This document shows, one piece after another, positions 33,307-43,131 of a DNA stretch of 64,000 bases. Every line of letters starts with the position of its first letter. The first letter of the stretch is position 1. A program made the position numbers and the translations under genes. This DNA comes from JACVRW01 sp963821275. Lineage in GTDB: Bacteria > Actinomycetota > Thermoleophilia > Solirubrobacterales > Thermoleophilaceae. The notes below the pieces were generated by a model that ran no database searches, was not told the origin of the DNA, and saw only the letters and a program-made list of their open reading frames with translations. Where the stretch lies: positions 558,001 through 622,000 of the forward strand of contig CAWGDF010000011.1 of the NCBI GenBank assembly GCA_963821275.1. Direction: 5' to 3'.

Positions 33307-36300
33307 GTGGATTACCGCCTACTTGGCCCGCTGGAGGTACTGGACGACGACTCCCGTCAGCTGTCGATCGGAGCCGGGCGACAGCGTGCCCTGCTCGCCC
33401 TCCTGCTGCTTCGCGCCAACGAGCCCGTGGCGAGCGATCGGCTGGTCGAGGAGCTCTGGGGGGAATCGCCGCCGGCCACCGCGCACAAGATGCTCCACAA
33501 CCAGGTCTCGGCTCTGCGGCGCGCGTTGGGGCAGAACGGGCGGCTCGAGACCCTGGGCAGCGCATACCGCTTGAAGGTCCAGCGAGGCGAGCTCGACGTC
33601 GCCCGCTTCGAGGAGCTCGCCGAGGAAGGCCGGGGGCAGGTAGCCGACGACCCCGAAGCCGCTGCCGAGACGCTGCGCAAAGCGCTCGCGCTCTGGCGCG
33701 GGCCGGCGCTCTCCGACGTCGCCTACGAGCCGTTCGCGCAGGGGGAGATCGCCCGCCTCGAGGAGGAGCGCTGGGCCGCGTTCGAAGGGCGCACCGATGC
33801 GGAACTGGCGCTCGGCCGGCACGCCGAGCTGGTGGGTGAGCTCGAGGCCGCAATCGCTGAGCAGCCGCTGCGCGAGCGACTGCGCGGCCAGCTGATGCTC
33901 GCCCTCTACCGCTGCGGCCGCCAGGCCGAGGCGCTCGAGGCCTACCGGCGCGCGCGCAACACGCTGGTCGAGCAGATCGGCGTCGAGCCAGGCGCCGACC
34001 TGCGCGGGCTTCAGGAGGCGATTCTCGCCCAGGATCCCGCGCTCGATGTGGTGCCGCTGGGCCTGCCCCAGGCCCTCGAAGGGGGCTCACCGCTGCTGGC
34101 CGGCCGCGGGGAGGAGCTCGCCCGGCTGAGCGAGCGGCTGGCCGAGGCGCGCGCGGGCCGCGGCAGCATCGCAGTCGTGCATGGTCCTCCGGGGATTGGG
34201 AAGACGCGACTGGCGGCCGAGCTCGCGCGGGTGGCGGTTAGCGAGGGCATGGTCGTCCGCTATTTCAGCGGCGACGCCTCGCCCGGCGCCGTGGAGACCG
34301 GTGACCGTCCGACGCTGGCCGTCATCGATGAGCCCCGCTCAGAACTCCTCCGCAGGCTGCCGGGACTCGCGCGTGAACGCAAGCTCCTCCTCGTGCTCCA
34401 AACCCAGCCCGCGGAGCTCGCGGCCGACCCCGTGATCGAGCTGGGCCCGCTGGACGCGGACGCGGTGGCCGAGATCGCGCGCCTCTACCTGCCCGACGGC
34501 GGCGCAGCGGGCCTGGCGGCCGAGAGCGGGGGCCTCCCGGCCAGCCGTGCATCGCCTCGCGGCCGCGCGGGCCCGGGAGCAGGCGGCCGAGGCGTTGGAC
34601 GTGAGCGCCGGCCGCACCGCCGGAGACCGAAGGGACCTGCGGGCGGCCGAGGCCGACCTCGCCGGCGACGTGCTGGCCCTTCGGGCGGCGGACGAACGTG
34701 AACACCGGCTGGGCGCAGAGGCGGGCGGCGCACCAGGGCGGGCCGTGTGCCCCTTCATGGGCCTCGCCCCTTTCGACGCGGCCCATGCCGAGTACTTCTT
34801 CGGGCGCGAGCGTCTGGTGGCCGGGCTGGTGGCCCGGCTGGTCGGCTCCCCACTGCTCGCCGTGATCGGGCCGTCGGGGAGCGGAAAGTCGTCGGCGGTT
34901 CGCGCCGGGCTGGTACCGGCGCTCGCCGAAGGGGCGCTGCCGGGCTCGGAGCGCTGGCGTCAGGTGCTCATGCGGCCCGGAGCGCATCCGCTGGCGGAGC
35001 TCGAGCGGGCCCTGCCCGATGGCCGCGAGCACGCATTGCTCGTGGTCGACCAGTTCGAGGAGGTATTCACGGTCTGCCGGGACGAGGGCGAGCGGACCGC
35101 GTTCCTGGACGCGCTCGTCGGCCTAACGGAAGACCGCGATCGCCGCGTGCAGGTCGTCCTCGCGATGAGGGCCGACTTCTACGGGCGCTGCGCGGCACAC
35201 GACGGGCTCGCCCGCCTGGTGGGCGCGAACCAGGTCCTGGTCGGCCCCATGAGCCGGGACGAGCTGCGCCGGGCGATCGAGGAGCCCGCCCGCCGGGTCG
35301 GGCTCCGGGTGGAGCCGTCGCTGACCGAGGCGCTGATCGGCGATGTCCTCGATGAGCCAGGCGGCCTGCCGCTGCTCTCCGCCGCGCTGCTGGAGCAATG
35401 GCGCGAGCGCGAAGGGCGGACCATGCGCCACGCGACCTACGAGCGCACCGGCGGGGTGCAGGGCGCCGTGGGGCGCCTCGCGGAGGACACCTACTCCCGC
35501 CTGAGTGAGCCCGAGCGCCCGGCGGCCCGCCGCATCCTGCTGCGGCTGGCCGACGCCGGCGACCAGGAGGCCGCGTTCGTGCGCCGCCGGATGCCTCTCG
35601 ACGAGCTCGACCCGGAGCACGACGAGCACACCGCGGCCGCGCTGGCGGCTCTCGTCGACAGCCGGCTGGTTACCGCGGACGAGGACACGCTCGAGGTCGC
35701 CCACGAGGCGCTGCTGCGCGAGTGGCCGCGGCTCCGCGGCTGGTTGGAGGAGGACGCCGTGGGGCGCCGCCTGCACCAGCACCTGATCCACGCGGCGCGC
35801 GACTGGCAGGCCGCCGGCCGCGACCGCGGCGAGCTCTACCGCGGCGCGCGCCTGGCGGCTGCCCTCGACTGGAGCGCCGGCCACGAGGGGGACCTGAACG
35901 AGCTGGAGCGCGACTTCCTGGACGAGAGCCGCGCGGCCGCCGAGCGCGAGGCCGAGCGCCAACAGCGCGCGAACCGCCGGCTTCGCACCCTCCTGGCCGG
36001 ACTCGCCGCGCTGCTGGCGCTCGCGATCGTCGCCGGCGTGGTCGCCCTGAACCAGCGGGGCGAGGCCCGCGACGCCGCCGTGACCGCGGACGCCCAGCGG
36101 CTCGGCGTCGAGGCGCTGGGCACGGAGCGCGTCGATGAGGCAGTCCTGCTGACCCGCGCGGCCGTGGAACTTGACGAGTCCCCCGCCACCCGCGGCACCA
36201 TGCTGTCGGCGCTCCTTCGCGCGCCGGCGGCGGTCGGCGTGGTCAACCTCGGTTGGCCGATATACGGGGCGGCCCTGAGCCCGGACGGGAGGTTGATGGC

Positions 36301-38208
36301 CACCGGCGACGAGCGCGGTGTCGTCACCGTCTACGACGCCGCCACCCGGCGCCCGCTCGGCCCGCCCTATTACATCGACGGCGGTCTCATCCAGAACGTT
36401 CGCTTCTCGCCGGACGGGGCCACCCTCGCCGTCAGCTCCATGCACCCGAAGGACCCAAACCACAACGGGGTCGTCGACCTGATCGATGCGCGTACCCGCG
36501 AGCGGACGCTGCGGGTGAGGTTGCCCCGGCTTCCCGAGCCGGCACCTTTCGTGTACACGGATGTCGTTTTCGCCCCGGGGGGTCGCGACCTCGTCGTTCG
36601 GCAGGTCCCCGGCGCGGCGCAGGACGCCCCAGCGCCGCCCGTGTATCGCGTCGACAGGAAGACGGGCGCGGTCAAGGATCGCCTCCGTGTGGGGCAAGAT
36701 GCGGGTTACTTCTACGCGTCGGAGACCGCCGATCGCGAGCGGTTCTTCCTCACCAGCCAGAGCGAGAACCTGACGTGGGAGCTCGACCCTGAGCCGCTTC
36801 GGGTCGTGCGCTCTTGGCCGGTTAGCGACTCGGCCGGTGCGGTCAGTCCCGACGGAGCGGTGTTCGCTCTCGGCTCCGACGCAGGCCGGGTCCGGCTGCT
36901 CGATCTGGACTCCGGTCAGATCCGGCCGCTGAGAGGCCGCCACGAGGGCGGCGTGAACCGCATGAGGTTCACGCCCGATGGGCGGACGCTGGTGACTTCG
37001 AGCCAGACGGGAGAGCTGTTCGCGTGGGACGTCGAGCGCGGGAGTATCGGGCAGCGTTTCGCCGGGCACACCGGCGAAATCGGGGGGCTCGACCTGACGG
37101 GCGACGGCCGCACGCTGATCACCGCGTCGGACGACACGCGCGCGATCCTCTGGGACCTCGCCGGCAACCGGCGGCTCGACCGGCGCTTCGTCGTCGGCCG
37201 CCCCTTCGACGAATTCCAGACGCCACGAGGGATCGCGGTCAGCCCCGACGGCCGCACGCTGGCGTTCACGCACAGCGACGGAGCGGTCGACCTGATCGAC
37301 ACCCGGACCCTGAAGCGACGGGCGAGCGTCAGCGCCATCGACGGCGTCGCCGCCTCGGTCGACGTTCAGCCCGGACGGGCGCCTGCTCGCGGTTACCGGA
37401 GAAGGCGGACGCCTCACACTTGTGGAACGCTCGGACGCTGGCGCCGGCCGGCGAGCTGAGGGGAATGCGGGGCCACTCCCAGGCGCTGGCCTTCTCCCCC
37501 GACGGCAAGCTGCTCGCGGCATCCGAGGGGGAAGACAACGGGCCACCGCAGCCGCTTCGGGTGTGGGACGTGCGCCGGCGGAAGCTCACCGCCTTCCGAG
37601 GCCGGACCTCGGCCAACTTGATCGCCTTCAGCCCGAACGGCGACCTGATCGCGGGGGCCGCCGGGTCGCGCGGCACCGACGTTCGGGACGTGCGCACGGG
37701 CAGACTCGTCAAGCGCTTCGAGGTCGGAAATCTTTCGAGTGATGGGGACTTCTCGCGCTCGGTGGCCTTCTCGCCCGACGGTGACCTGCTGTTCATCGGC
37801 CAGTACAACGGCACCGGGCGGCTTTTCTCGACCGAGACCTGGAGGCAGGTCGGCCGGCCGTTCGAGGCCCACACGCTGCGTATCACCTTCCCGGAGTTCA
37901 CGCCCGACGGCCGCACGCTGGTGACCGCCTCCGCAGACGGGACCGTGGCGCTGTCGGACGTCGAGACCCAGAAGCCGATCGGCTCGCCGCTCGAGCTCGC
38001 GCCGAACAAGTTCGCGTCGGCCGCCCTGAGCCCCGACGGCTCGCGCCTGTACGCGATCTCCACCGAAACCGAGGGAATCAGCTTCAAGATGTCCCCGGCG
38101 GCCTGGAAGCGCCACGCCTGCCTTGTTACGGGGCGTGAGCTGACCCCCGCCGAGTGGGACGAGGCGCTGCCGGGGCGCCCCTATCAGCGGGTCTGCACCG
38201 GGGACTGA
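33307..38208 (+). pseudogene. BTAD-STAND-WD40 giant regulator, membrane-anchored, with three +1 frameshifts
   Basis: A gene for about 1,632 residues if corrected. It has an OmpR-type winged helix (about 1-90), BTAD (about 95-240) as in SARP activators, a first P-loop GPPGIGKT (293-300), an nSTAND1-type NTPase with GPSGSGKSS (about 521-529) and VVDQFEE, one hydrophobic helix (about 895-917), and then WD40-like repeats (many SPDGRTL units) to the end. Shifts lie at about 34540-34547, 37362-37368 and 37418-37426; each is one extra base, after which homology resumes at once. The longest uninterrupted piece runs from about 34547 to 37365. With a membrane helix between the NTPase and WD40 parts, the propeller may face outward. 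It is divergent from the MFS gene. Sequencing error is a serious alternative to decay. Confidence 0.85.
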
Positions 38209-38316
38209 GGGCGCGGTTACCGGCAATTAGCGCTGCGTGGGCGCCCAGTTACCGCTGAGGCCGAGCCTTGCTGTCGATCGATCGCAATCCCGCGGTCGCC
38301 GACAGAAGGAGCGGAG

Positions 38317-38673
38317 ATGTTCTCCCACAACAGCAGGAAGGCCCTCGCCACCGCCCTGGCCGGCGCCGCGCTCGCGAGCGCGGTCGGAGCCTCGGGCGCG
38401 ACCGCCGACGAGTACATAGACCTGCGCTCGCCCGACGCCAAGGAAGCGGCCCGCGCCGAGAAGCCATACACGGATATGCGCATGCCCGACAGCCGCGAGC
38501 CGCAGAGCCCCGCGGCGACGCCCGACGCCCAGCTGGTGGCCGACGAGCCGTCCACGCCCGGCGCGTTCGACTGGCTGTCCGCAGCGCTCGGAGCCGCGGC
38601 CGGCGCCGGGATCGTGCTCGTGCTGTTCGCCGCCGGCGGCGTGCGGCGGCTGAGCGGGCCGGCGAGGGCCTGA
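38317..38673 (+). CDS. Small exported protein with DLRSPDA/DMRMPDS motifs and a C-terminal membrane helix
   Basis: A 118-residue protein of unknown function. A signal peptide (about 1-31, cleavage likely after ATADE or just before) is followed by two similar short motifs, YIDLRSPDA and YTDMRMPDS, a Pro/Ala-rich stretch, and a C-terminal hydrophobic helix (about 84-106) ending in arginines. This looks like a short extracytoplasmic peptide tethered to the membrane. The motif recurs in small exported proteins of this bacterial group, as far as I recall. AGAAGGAGCGG precedes ATG 38317. A strong hairpin terminator follows at 38713. Confidence 0.72.
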   Translation: MFSHNSRKALATALAGAALASAVGASGATADEYIDLRSPDAKEAARAEKPYTDMRMPDSREPQSPAATPDAQLVADEPSTPGAFDWLSAALGAAAGAGIVLVLFAAGGVRRLSGPARA

Positions 38674-38712
38674 GCCCGTAAGCGCACGACATCCGCCGTC
38701 GGACCTCCAACC

Positions 38713-38742
38713 GGCGCCCCGGTCCCCGCGGACCGGGGCGCC
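38713..38742. terminator. GC-rich hairpin terminator between convergent genes
   Basis: A perfect 13-bp inverted repeat, GGCGCCCCGGTCC and its complement, flanks a 4-nt CCGC loop. It follows the exported-protein gene by 39 nt and lies 4 nt beyond the end of the minus-strand small gene, so it may serve both. There is no long U-tract on either strand. Confidence 0.7.
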
Positions 38743-38746
38743 GCTC

Positions 38747-38920
38747 CTAATCCTCCTCGTCCTCCTTGATGTCCCCCGCCCCCCGCTCCTGGAAGCGCTT
38801 CAGCTTCTCGTAGAGCTCGTCGGGCGGCACCTCCTCCTGGGGCTCGCTCTCGCCCACCAGCCAGGGCCGCGTCCACCGCGGTGCGCCAGGCCGCCTCGTC
38901 GGCGTCACCCCCTTGTCCAC
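38747..38920 (-). CDS. Possible small acidic protein
   Basis: An open frame of 57 codons from GTG 38920. The C-terminal half looks coding: PPDELYEKLKRFQERG then an acidic end IKEDEED. It stops directly beside the hairpin at 38713-38742, as a real gene would. The N-terminal half is doubtful. A neighbouring frame reads DEAAWRTAVDAALAGG, equally plausible, so an indel may be present here too. There is no ribosome site at the GTG. I do not recognise a family. Confidence 0.35.
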   Translation of the reverse strand: MDKGVTPTRRPGAPRWTRPWLVGESEPQEEVPPDELYEKLKRFQERGAGDIKEDEED

Positions 38921-38962
38921 TGGCGTGCTGTTGCCCGGTCGGGCTCTACAGTCACCTCGCCA

Positions 38963-40505
38963 ATGCGACTCGCGCGCCTGACGCTGGCGGCGGCCCTCGC
39001 CCTCCTGGCCGTCCCCGGCCTCGCCCACGCCCGCGACTTCCCGCGCGACTTCCTCTGGGGCACCGCCATCAGCGGCTTCCAGACCGAGGCCGGTGGCCAA
39101 CCGGACCACCGGGACACCGCAGCGACTGGTGGGTGTGGAGCCACGACCGGACCAACATCGCCCGCGGCTGGGTGAGCGGGGACCGGGTGGAGCGCGGCCC
39201 GGGACATTGGCGGCGCTACCGACAGGACGCCCGCCTGGCCCGTCGCCGCCTCGGGGCGAACGCCTTCCGCTTCGGCATAGAGTGGAGCCGGATATTCCCG
39301 CGCTCCACCGCGGCCGCCCGCGACCCTGACGCAGCTCGACCGTCTGGCAAACCAGGGCGCCGTGCGCCACTACCGGCGTGAGCTGCGCGCGATCCGGCGA
39401 CAGGGAATGACCCCGATGGTGACCCTCAGCCATTTCACGCTTCCGCTCTGGGTGCACGACCCGATCGCCGCCCGCGACGCCTTCGCCCGCGCCGGCCCGG
39501 ACGAGCCGACGCCGCCGCGGCTTTGGCCCGCGCGGTTGGCTGGACCGGCGCACGGTGAGCGAGTTCAAGAAGTACGCCGCCTACCTGGCCTGGAAGTACG
39601 GCGACCTGGTTGACCTCTGGGCGCCCGTCAACGAGCCGGTGGTGGTTGCCACGAGCGGCTACGTGAACGTGCCCGGCGCGCTTGCGGGCTACTTCCCGCC
39701 CGGCGTCTACTCGTTCCCTGGGGCGGTCGCGACGGTCAGAAACCAGGCGCTGGCCCAGAGCGTGGCCTACGACGCCATCCACCGTCACGACCGGCGGGCC
39801 AAGGTCGGCCCGGTGCACAACATGATCGCCTTCACCCCCTCCGACCCCGCCTCGGCGGCCGACCGGCGCGGGGCCCGCCACGCCGACTACATCTTCAACC
39901 GCATCTTCCTCGACGCCGTGGTGCGCGGTATCGACGACCGCAACGTGAACGGGAAGATCGAGGCCGGAGAGCGCAGGCGCCGGCTCGGCGGCAGCGCCGA
40001 CTTCGTCGGGCTCAACTATTACTTCCGCGGCCGCGTGACCGGGCTGCCTGCGCCGGCCAGCAGCACGATCCCGCTGTTCGACTTCGTGCCCACGTTCTCG
40101 TACCGGACGCCTCAGAATCCGGGCGCCGCCCCCTGCCCGACCACCTGCACGGACTTCGGCTGGGAGATCTTCCCGAAGGGCTTTCGCCGCGTGCTGGGCA
40201 TCGCCGGGAGCTACCGGCGCCCGGTGTACGTGACCGAGAACGGCCTGGCGGACGCCGACGACAGCCAGCGGCGTGACTACCTGCTCGACCACCTGCGCGC
40301 GCTTCGGGACGCCCGGCGGGACGGCGCCGCCCGTGTTCGCGGCTACTTCGCCTGGTCGCTCATGGACAACTTCGAGTGGGCCGCCGGCTACTACCCGCGC
40401 TTCGGCTTCTTCGGCTACGACCCGGACACGCTGCGCCGGCGTGAGCGCCCCAGCGCCCGCAGCTTCCGGCGGATCGCGACCTCGGGCGCGCTGTCCTCTG
40501 ATTGA
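38963..40505 (+). pseudogene. Secreted GH1-family beta-glycosidase with three frameshifts
   Basis: A glycoside hydrolase family 1 enzyme of about 513 residues if corrected. Signal peptide residues 1-23 are followed by FPRDFLWGTAISGFQTEAG. A one-base loss at about 39112-39116 moves the frame (SDWWVWSHDRTNIARGWVSG, then FRFGIEWSRIFP). One extra base near 39320 gives RHYRRELRAI and LSHFTLPLW. Another between about 39490 and 39525 leads to the intact remainder. There the acid/base Glu lies in APVNEPVVV and the nucleophile Glu in VTENGLAD. Such enzymes release glucose or related sugars from beta-glycosides outside the cell. A TACAGT box lies 10 nt before the ATG. Confidence 0.85.
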
Positions 40506-40558
40506 CGGCGCGCCAAAAGGGGAAACAGGCGCTCAACAACGACTACGGGGAGGCCCGA

Positions 40559-40627
40559 ATGTACATCGGCATCGGAACGATCGTTCTGATTCTGGTCATC
40601 GTGCTGCTGATCGCGTTCGTGTTCTAG
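40559..40627 (+). CDS. 22-residue hydrophobic membrane peptide
   Basis: ATG 40559 follows a GGGGAGG ribosome site at 6-7 nt spacing. The frame encodes 22 residues: MYIGIGTIVLILV, then a Val/Leu/Ile run ending in AFVF. Apart from the first residues it is one transmembrane helix without charged residues. The good ribosome site, the exact helix length and its isolation between two other genes argue for a real peptide. Similar tiny MYIG-type peptides are common in actinobacteria as I recall, with unknown function. Confidence 0.6.
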   Translation: MYIGIGTIVLILVIVLLIAFVF

Positions 40628-40695
40628 ACGCGCCGTCGCGGCCGTTGCGCCGGAGCTGCTCCTGGCAGGGGCGCGCCGGCGCGGCCGCGGCGGGG

Positions 40696-40701
40696 TAGGC
40701 T
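40696..40701 (+). promoter_or_regulatory. Candidate -10 box of the P450 gene
   Basis: TAGGCT lies 6 nt before ATG 40708 and there is no ribosome site, consistent with a leaderless transcript. Confidence 0.4.
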
Positions 40702-40707
40702 GGCCCG

Positions 40708-42033
40708 ATGGCCCATCGCCTTCCGCCGGGGCCTCGGCTTCCGCAGGCGCTCCAGACGCTCGGCTTCTGGACGCGCACCATGCCGTGGTTCGAGCGCTGC
40801 CGTGCCCGCTACGGCAGGCGCTTCACCATCCGCATGCTCTCCCTGCCGCCCTTCGTCCACCTGTCGGACCCCGACGAGGTGAAGCAGGTCTTCACCTCCC
40901 CGCCAGAGGTGCTCCATCCGGGCGAGGGCGCGCGCATCCTCGAGCCGATCGTCGGTCAGAACTCTGTGATCCTGCTGGACGAGGGCGCGCATCTCTCGCA
41001 ACGCAAGCTCATGCTGCCGGCCTTCCACGGGGAGAAGATGCAGCGCCTCACCGGCCTGCTGGAGGAGGTGACCGAGCGTGAGGTGGCCGGCTGGCCGACG
41101 GGCGACATGGCGCCACTCCATCCCCTGCTTCAGGAGCTGACCCTGGAGGTCATCCTGCGAGCCGTCTTCGGGCTGGACCCGGGACCCCGACTCGACGGCC
41201 TGAGGGACCGGCTCACCCGCATCCTGGAGATAACCGGCAATCCCGGGTCGGTGTTCCCGTTGCTGCGCCGCGGTCCGGTGTGGCAACGCTTCCTCCGGCT
41301 TCGGCGGGAGACCGACGCGCTGCTCTACGAACTGATCGACGAGCGCCGCAGCGAGAACGGCAACCGGGGCGACGTGCTCTCCCTGCTCCTCTCGGCGCGT
41401 CACGAGGACGGATCGCCGATGAGCGATGCCGAGCTGCGGGACGAGCTGATGACGCTGCTGGTCGCCGGGCACGAGACCACCGCCTCAGAGCTCGCCTGGG
41501 CCTTCGAGCGCCTCGGGCGGAGCCCCGAGGTGCTGGACCGCCTGATCGAGGAGATCGACGCCGGTGACGACGATGCCTACCTCACCGCCACCGTCCAGGA
41601 GACCCTTCGCCACCGCCCTGTGCTGCCAAACGCCGCTCCGCGCCTGGTGATGCGCCCGGTCGAGATCGGCGGCTGGGAGTACCCGGCCGGGGTCTGCCTG
41701 ATCGCCAACGGCTACCTCATTCACCACGATCCGGCGATCTACCCCGATCCCTACCGGTTCCGCCCCGAGCGTTTCCTGACCGAGCCGCCCGGCACCTACA
41801 CGTGGATCCCGTTCGGCGGCGGCCGCCGGCGCTGCCTCGGCGCGAGCTTCGCGCTGCTCGAGATGAAGGTTGTGCTCCGGGCGGTGCTGGCCCGCAGCAG
41901 GCCGGTGGCCCGCGACGGCGGCCCGACGGAACGCAGCCGGCGGCGCGCCATCACGTTGAGCCCGCGGGAGGGCGCCGTGACGACACTGCAGGCGCGCTCA
42001 CGTGAGCGGGCCGAGGCTTACGCGGGGCGGTAG
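40708..42033 (+). CDS. Cytochrome P450
   Basis: A 441-residue soluble P450 monooxygenase. It starts with a PPGP hinge-like motif (residues 6-9). The oxygen-activation helix I has AGHETT (253-258), the K-helix ExxR is ETLR (298-301), FRPERF is at 351-356, and the heme loop is FGGGRRRCLG with axial Cys376. The overall layout (CYP102/CYP4-like rather than CYP105-like) suggests fatty acid or terpenoid hydroxylation, but the substrate is unknown. No ferredoxin or reductase gene is adjacent. The 3' end overlaps the convergent VOC gene by 16 nt. Confidence 0.95.
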   Translation: MAHRLPPGPRLPQALQTLGFWTRTMPWFERCRARYGRRFTIRMLSLPPFVHLSDPDEVKQVFTSPPEVLHPGEGARILEPIVGQNSVILLDEGAHLSQRKLMLPAFHGEKMQRLTGLLEEVTEREVAGWPTGDMAPLHPLLQELTLEVILRAVFGLDPGPRLDGLRDRLTRILEITGNPGSVFPLLRRGPVWQRFLRLRRETDALLYELIDERRSENGNRGDVLSLLLSARHEDGSPMSDAELRDELMTLLVAGHETTASELAWAFERLGRSPEVLDRLIEEIDAGDDDAYLTATVQETLRHRPVLPNAAPRLVMRPVEIGGWEYPAGVCLIANGYLIHHDPAIYPDPYRFRPERFLTEPPGTYTWIPFGGGRRRCLGASFALLEMKVVLRAVLARSRPVARDGGPTERSRRRAITLSPREGAVTTLQARSRERAEAYAGR

Positions 42034-42392
42034 GTCCCGAAGCTCCAGAGGTTGCCCTCCGGGTCGCGCGCCGTGTAGCCGCGGGAGCCGTATTCCTCGT
42101 CCCTGAGCTCGCGGGCGAGCTCCGCCCCGGCCTCGACGGCCCGGGCGTGATGGGCGTCCGGGTCCTCGATCACCAGGTAGAGGGAGCTGCGCCCGATGCC
42201 CTGGTTGAAGAGAGCGTCGCCGCTTGCGGCTGAGCTGAGCATCACGAGCTCGGACCCGAAGCGGAGCTCGGCATGCTGAACGCTGCCGTCGTCCTCGTGG
42301 ACCGTCTGCCGCTCGAAGCCGAAGGCGCGCTCGAGAAAGTCGATCGCCGCCTGGGCGTCCTTGTAGATCAGTACGGGGTAGAGAGTTTGCAT
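42018..42392 (-). CDS. VOC-superfamily protein (glyoxalase/bleomycin-resistance fold)
   Basis: A 124-residue paired beta-alpha-beta-beta-beta protein. It opens with YPVLIYKDAQAAIDFLERAFGFE and ends with RDPEGNLWSFGTY, both typical of the PhnB/3-demethylubiquinone-like VOC branch. His43 or His47 in the first module and Glu near the end could be metal ligands. These proteins bind small ligands or antibiotics, or act as dioxygenases or lyases. TAGCCT lies 6 nt upstream of the ATG, which again fits a leaderless start. It is a monocistronic gene convergent with the P450. Confidence 0.88.
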   Translation of the reverse strand: MQTLYPVLIYKDAQAAIDFLERAFGFERQTVHEDDGSVQHAELRFGSELVMLSSAASGDALFNQGIGRSSLYLVIEDPDAHHARAVEAGAELARELRDEEYGSRGYTARDPEGNLWSFGTYRPA

Positions 42393-42420
42393 GGGGCCAG
42401 GCTACGGCCGGCACTGACAC

Positions 42421-43131
42421 GTGTCTTGGATGAAATTGACTTGCGCCTGGCATCCTTGGTCCATCGCGGAGAGCAAGCCCTCCTGGACGCCGCCGGGCAG
42501 TGGGAAGCGCTACGACCCACTGCCCACCTTTCTCCGCTTGCCGCAACGCGGCTGGCAGATGCTGGGGCGCAGGGGCCGCATTGCGCTGGCCGTGCTGGCT
42601 GCCGCCGGGGTCGCCGCCCTGGTGCTGTCCTGGCCCTCCGTGGAGCGCGAACGTGAGGCCGGCGAGCGCGAGCGGGCGCGGGAGACCAGGGCAGCGCGGG
42701 CGGCGCAGCGGCGCGCGCTGATCGAGGACCAGCGCCCGCGCCGGGCCACGCTTTCCCCCGCTGTGCGGGACCGGATCCGCGCGGCCGGCGGCCTTACCGA
42801 TCCCGGAGCCGCGGCACTCGTAGCGGTTCCCCTCGAGACCGCGATCGCGCGCGATGTCCGTGGTCGCGTGCGGGCGGACAAGCTCGAGGGGCCCGTGCTC
42901 AACTCCCGCTGTGACCCCGTCAGCGTGCGCAGCCGGCTCGGGGCCAACTACAACTGCTTCGTCCTCACAAACCGCCGGAGCTCGCTGGGCCGCACCTACC
43001 GGTCGGGATACCGGTTCAGCGCCCGGGCGCAGCTGCCCGCGGGCACGCTCGCGTGGTGCAAGGAGAACCCGCGCCCCCTACACCCCACCACCTACGTGGT
43101 GAGCGTTCCGATCTCGCCTGACTGCCGCTAG
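42421..43131 (+). CDS. Hypothetical membrane-anchored protein
   Basis: Up to 236 residues, not recognised. After a hydrophilic start with KRYDPLPTFLRLPQRGW, a single hydrophobic helix (about 53-68) is followed by an Arg/Glu/Ala-rich coiled-coil-like segment (about 70-110) and a C-terminal domain. That domain has three cysteines (in NSRCDPV, NYNCFV and a final PDCR) plus one in WCKENP, so disulfides outside the membrane are possible. The orientation is probably N-in/C-out. The start is uncertain: GTG 42421 and ATG 42430 are both in frame and neither has a good ribosome site. It overlaps the convergent AraC gene by 4 nt. Confidence 0.65.
   Translation: MSWMKLTCAWHPWSIAESKPSWTPPGSGKRYDPLPTFLRLPQRGWQMLGRRGRIALAVLAAAGVAALVLSWPSVEREREAGERERARETRAARAAQRRALIEDQRPRRATLSPAVRDRIRAAGGLTDPGAAALVAVPLETAIARDVRGRVRADKLEGPVLNSRCDPVSVRSRLGANYNCFVLTNRRSSLGRTYRSGYRFSARAQLPAGTLAWCKENPRPLHPTTYVVSVPISPDCR

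Noticed and set aside
35123..37546. A minus-strand frame of more than 800 codons opposite the BTAD-STAND-WD40 gene
   Set aside because: The translation is low-complexity and the opposite strand shows STAND and WD40 motifs. Long antisense frames are expected at this GC content.
38881..39381. An independent 166-codon gene upstream of the glycosidase
   Set aside because: Its second half is the missing middle of the GH1 enzyme in another frame, and its first half has no support.
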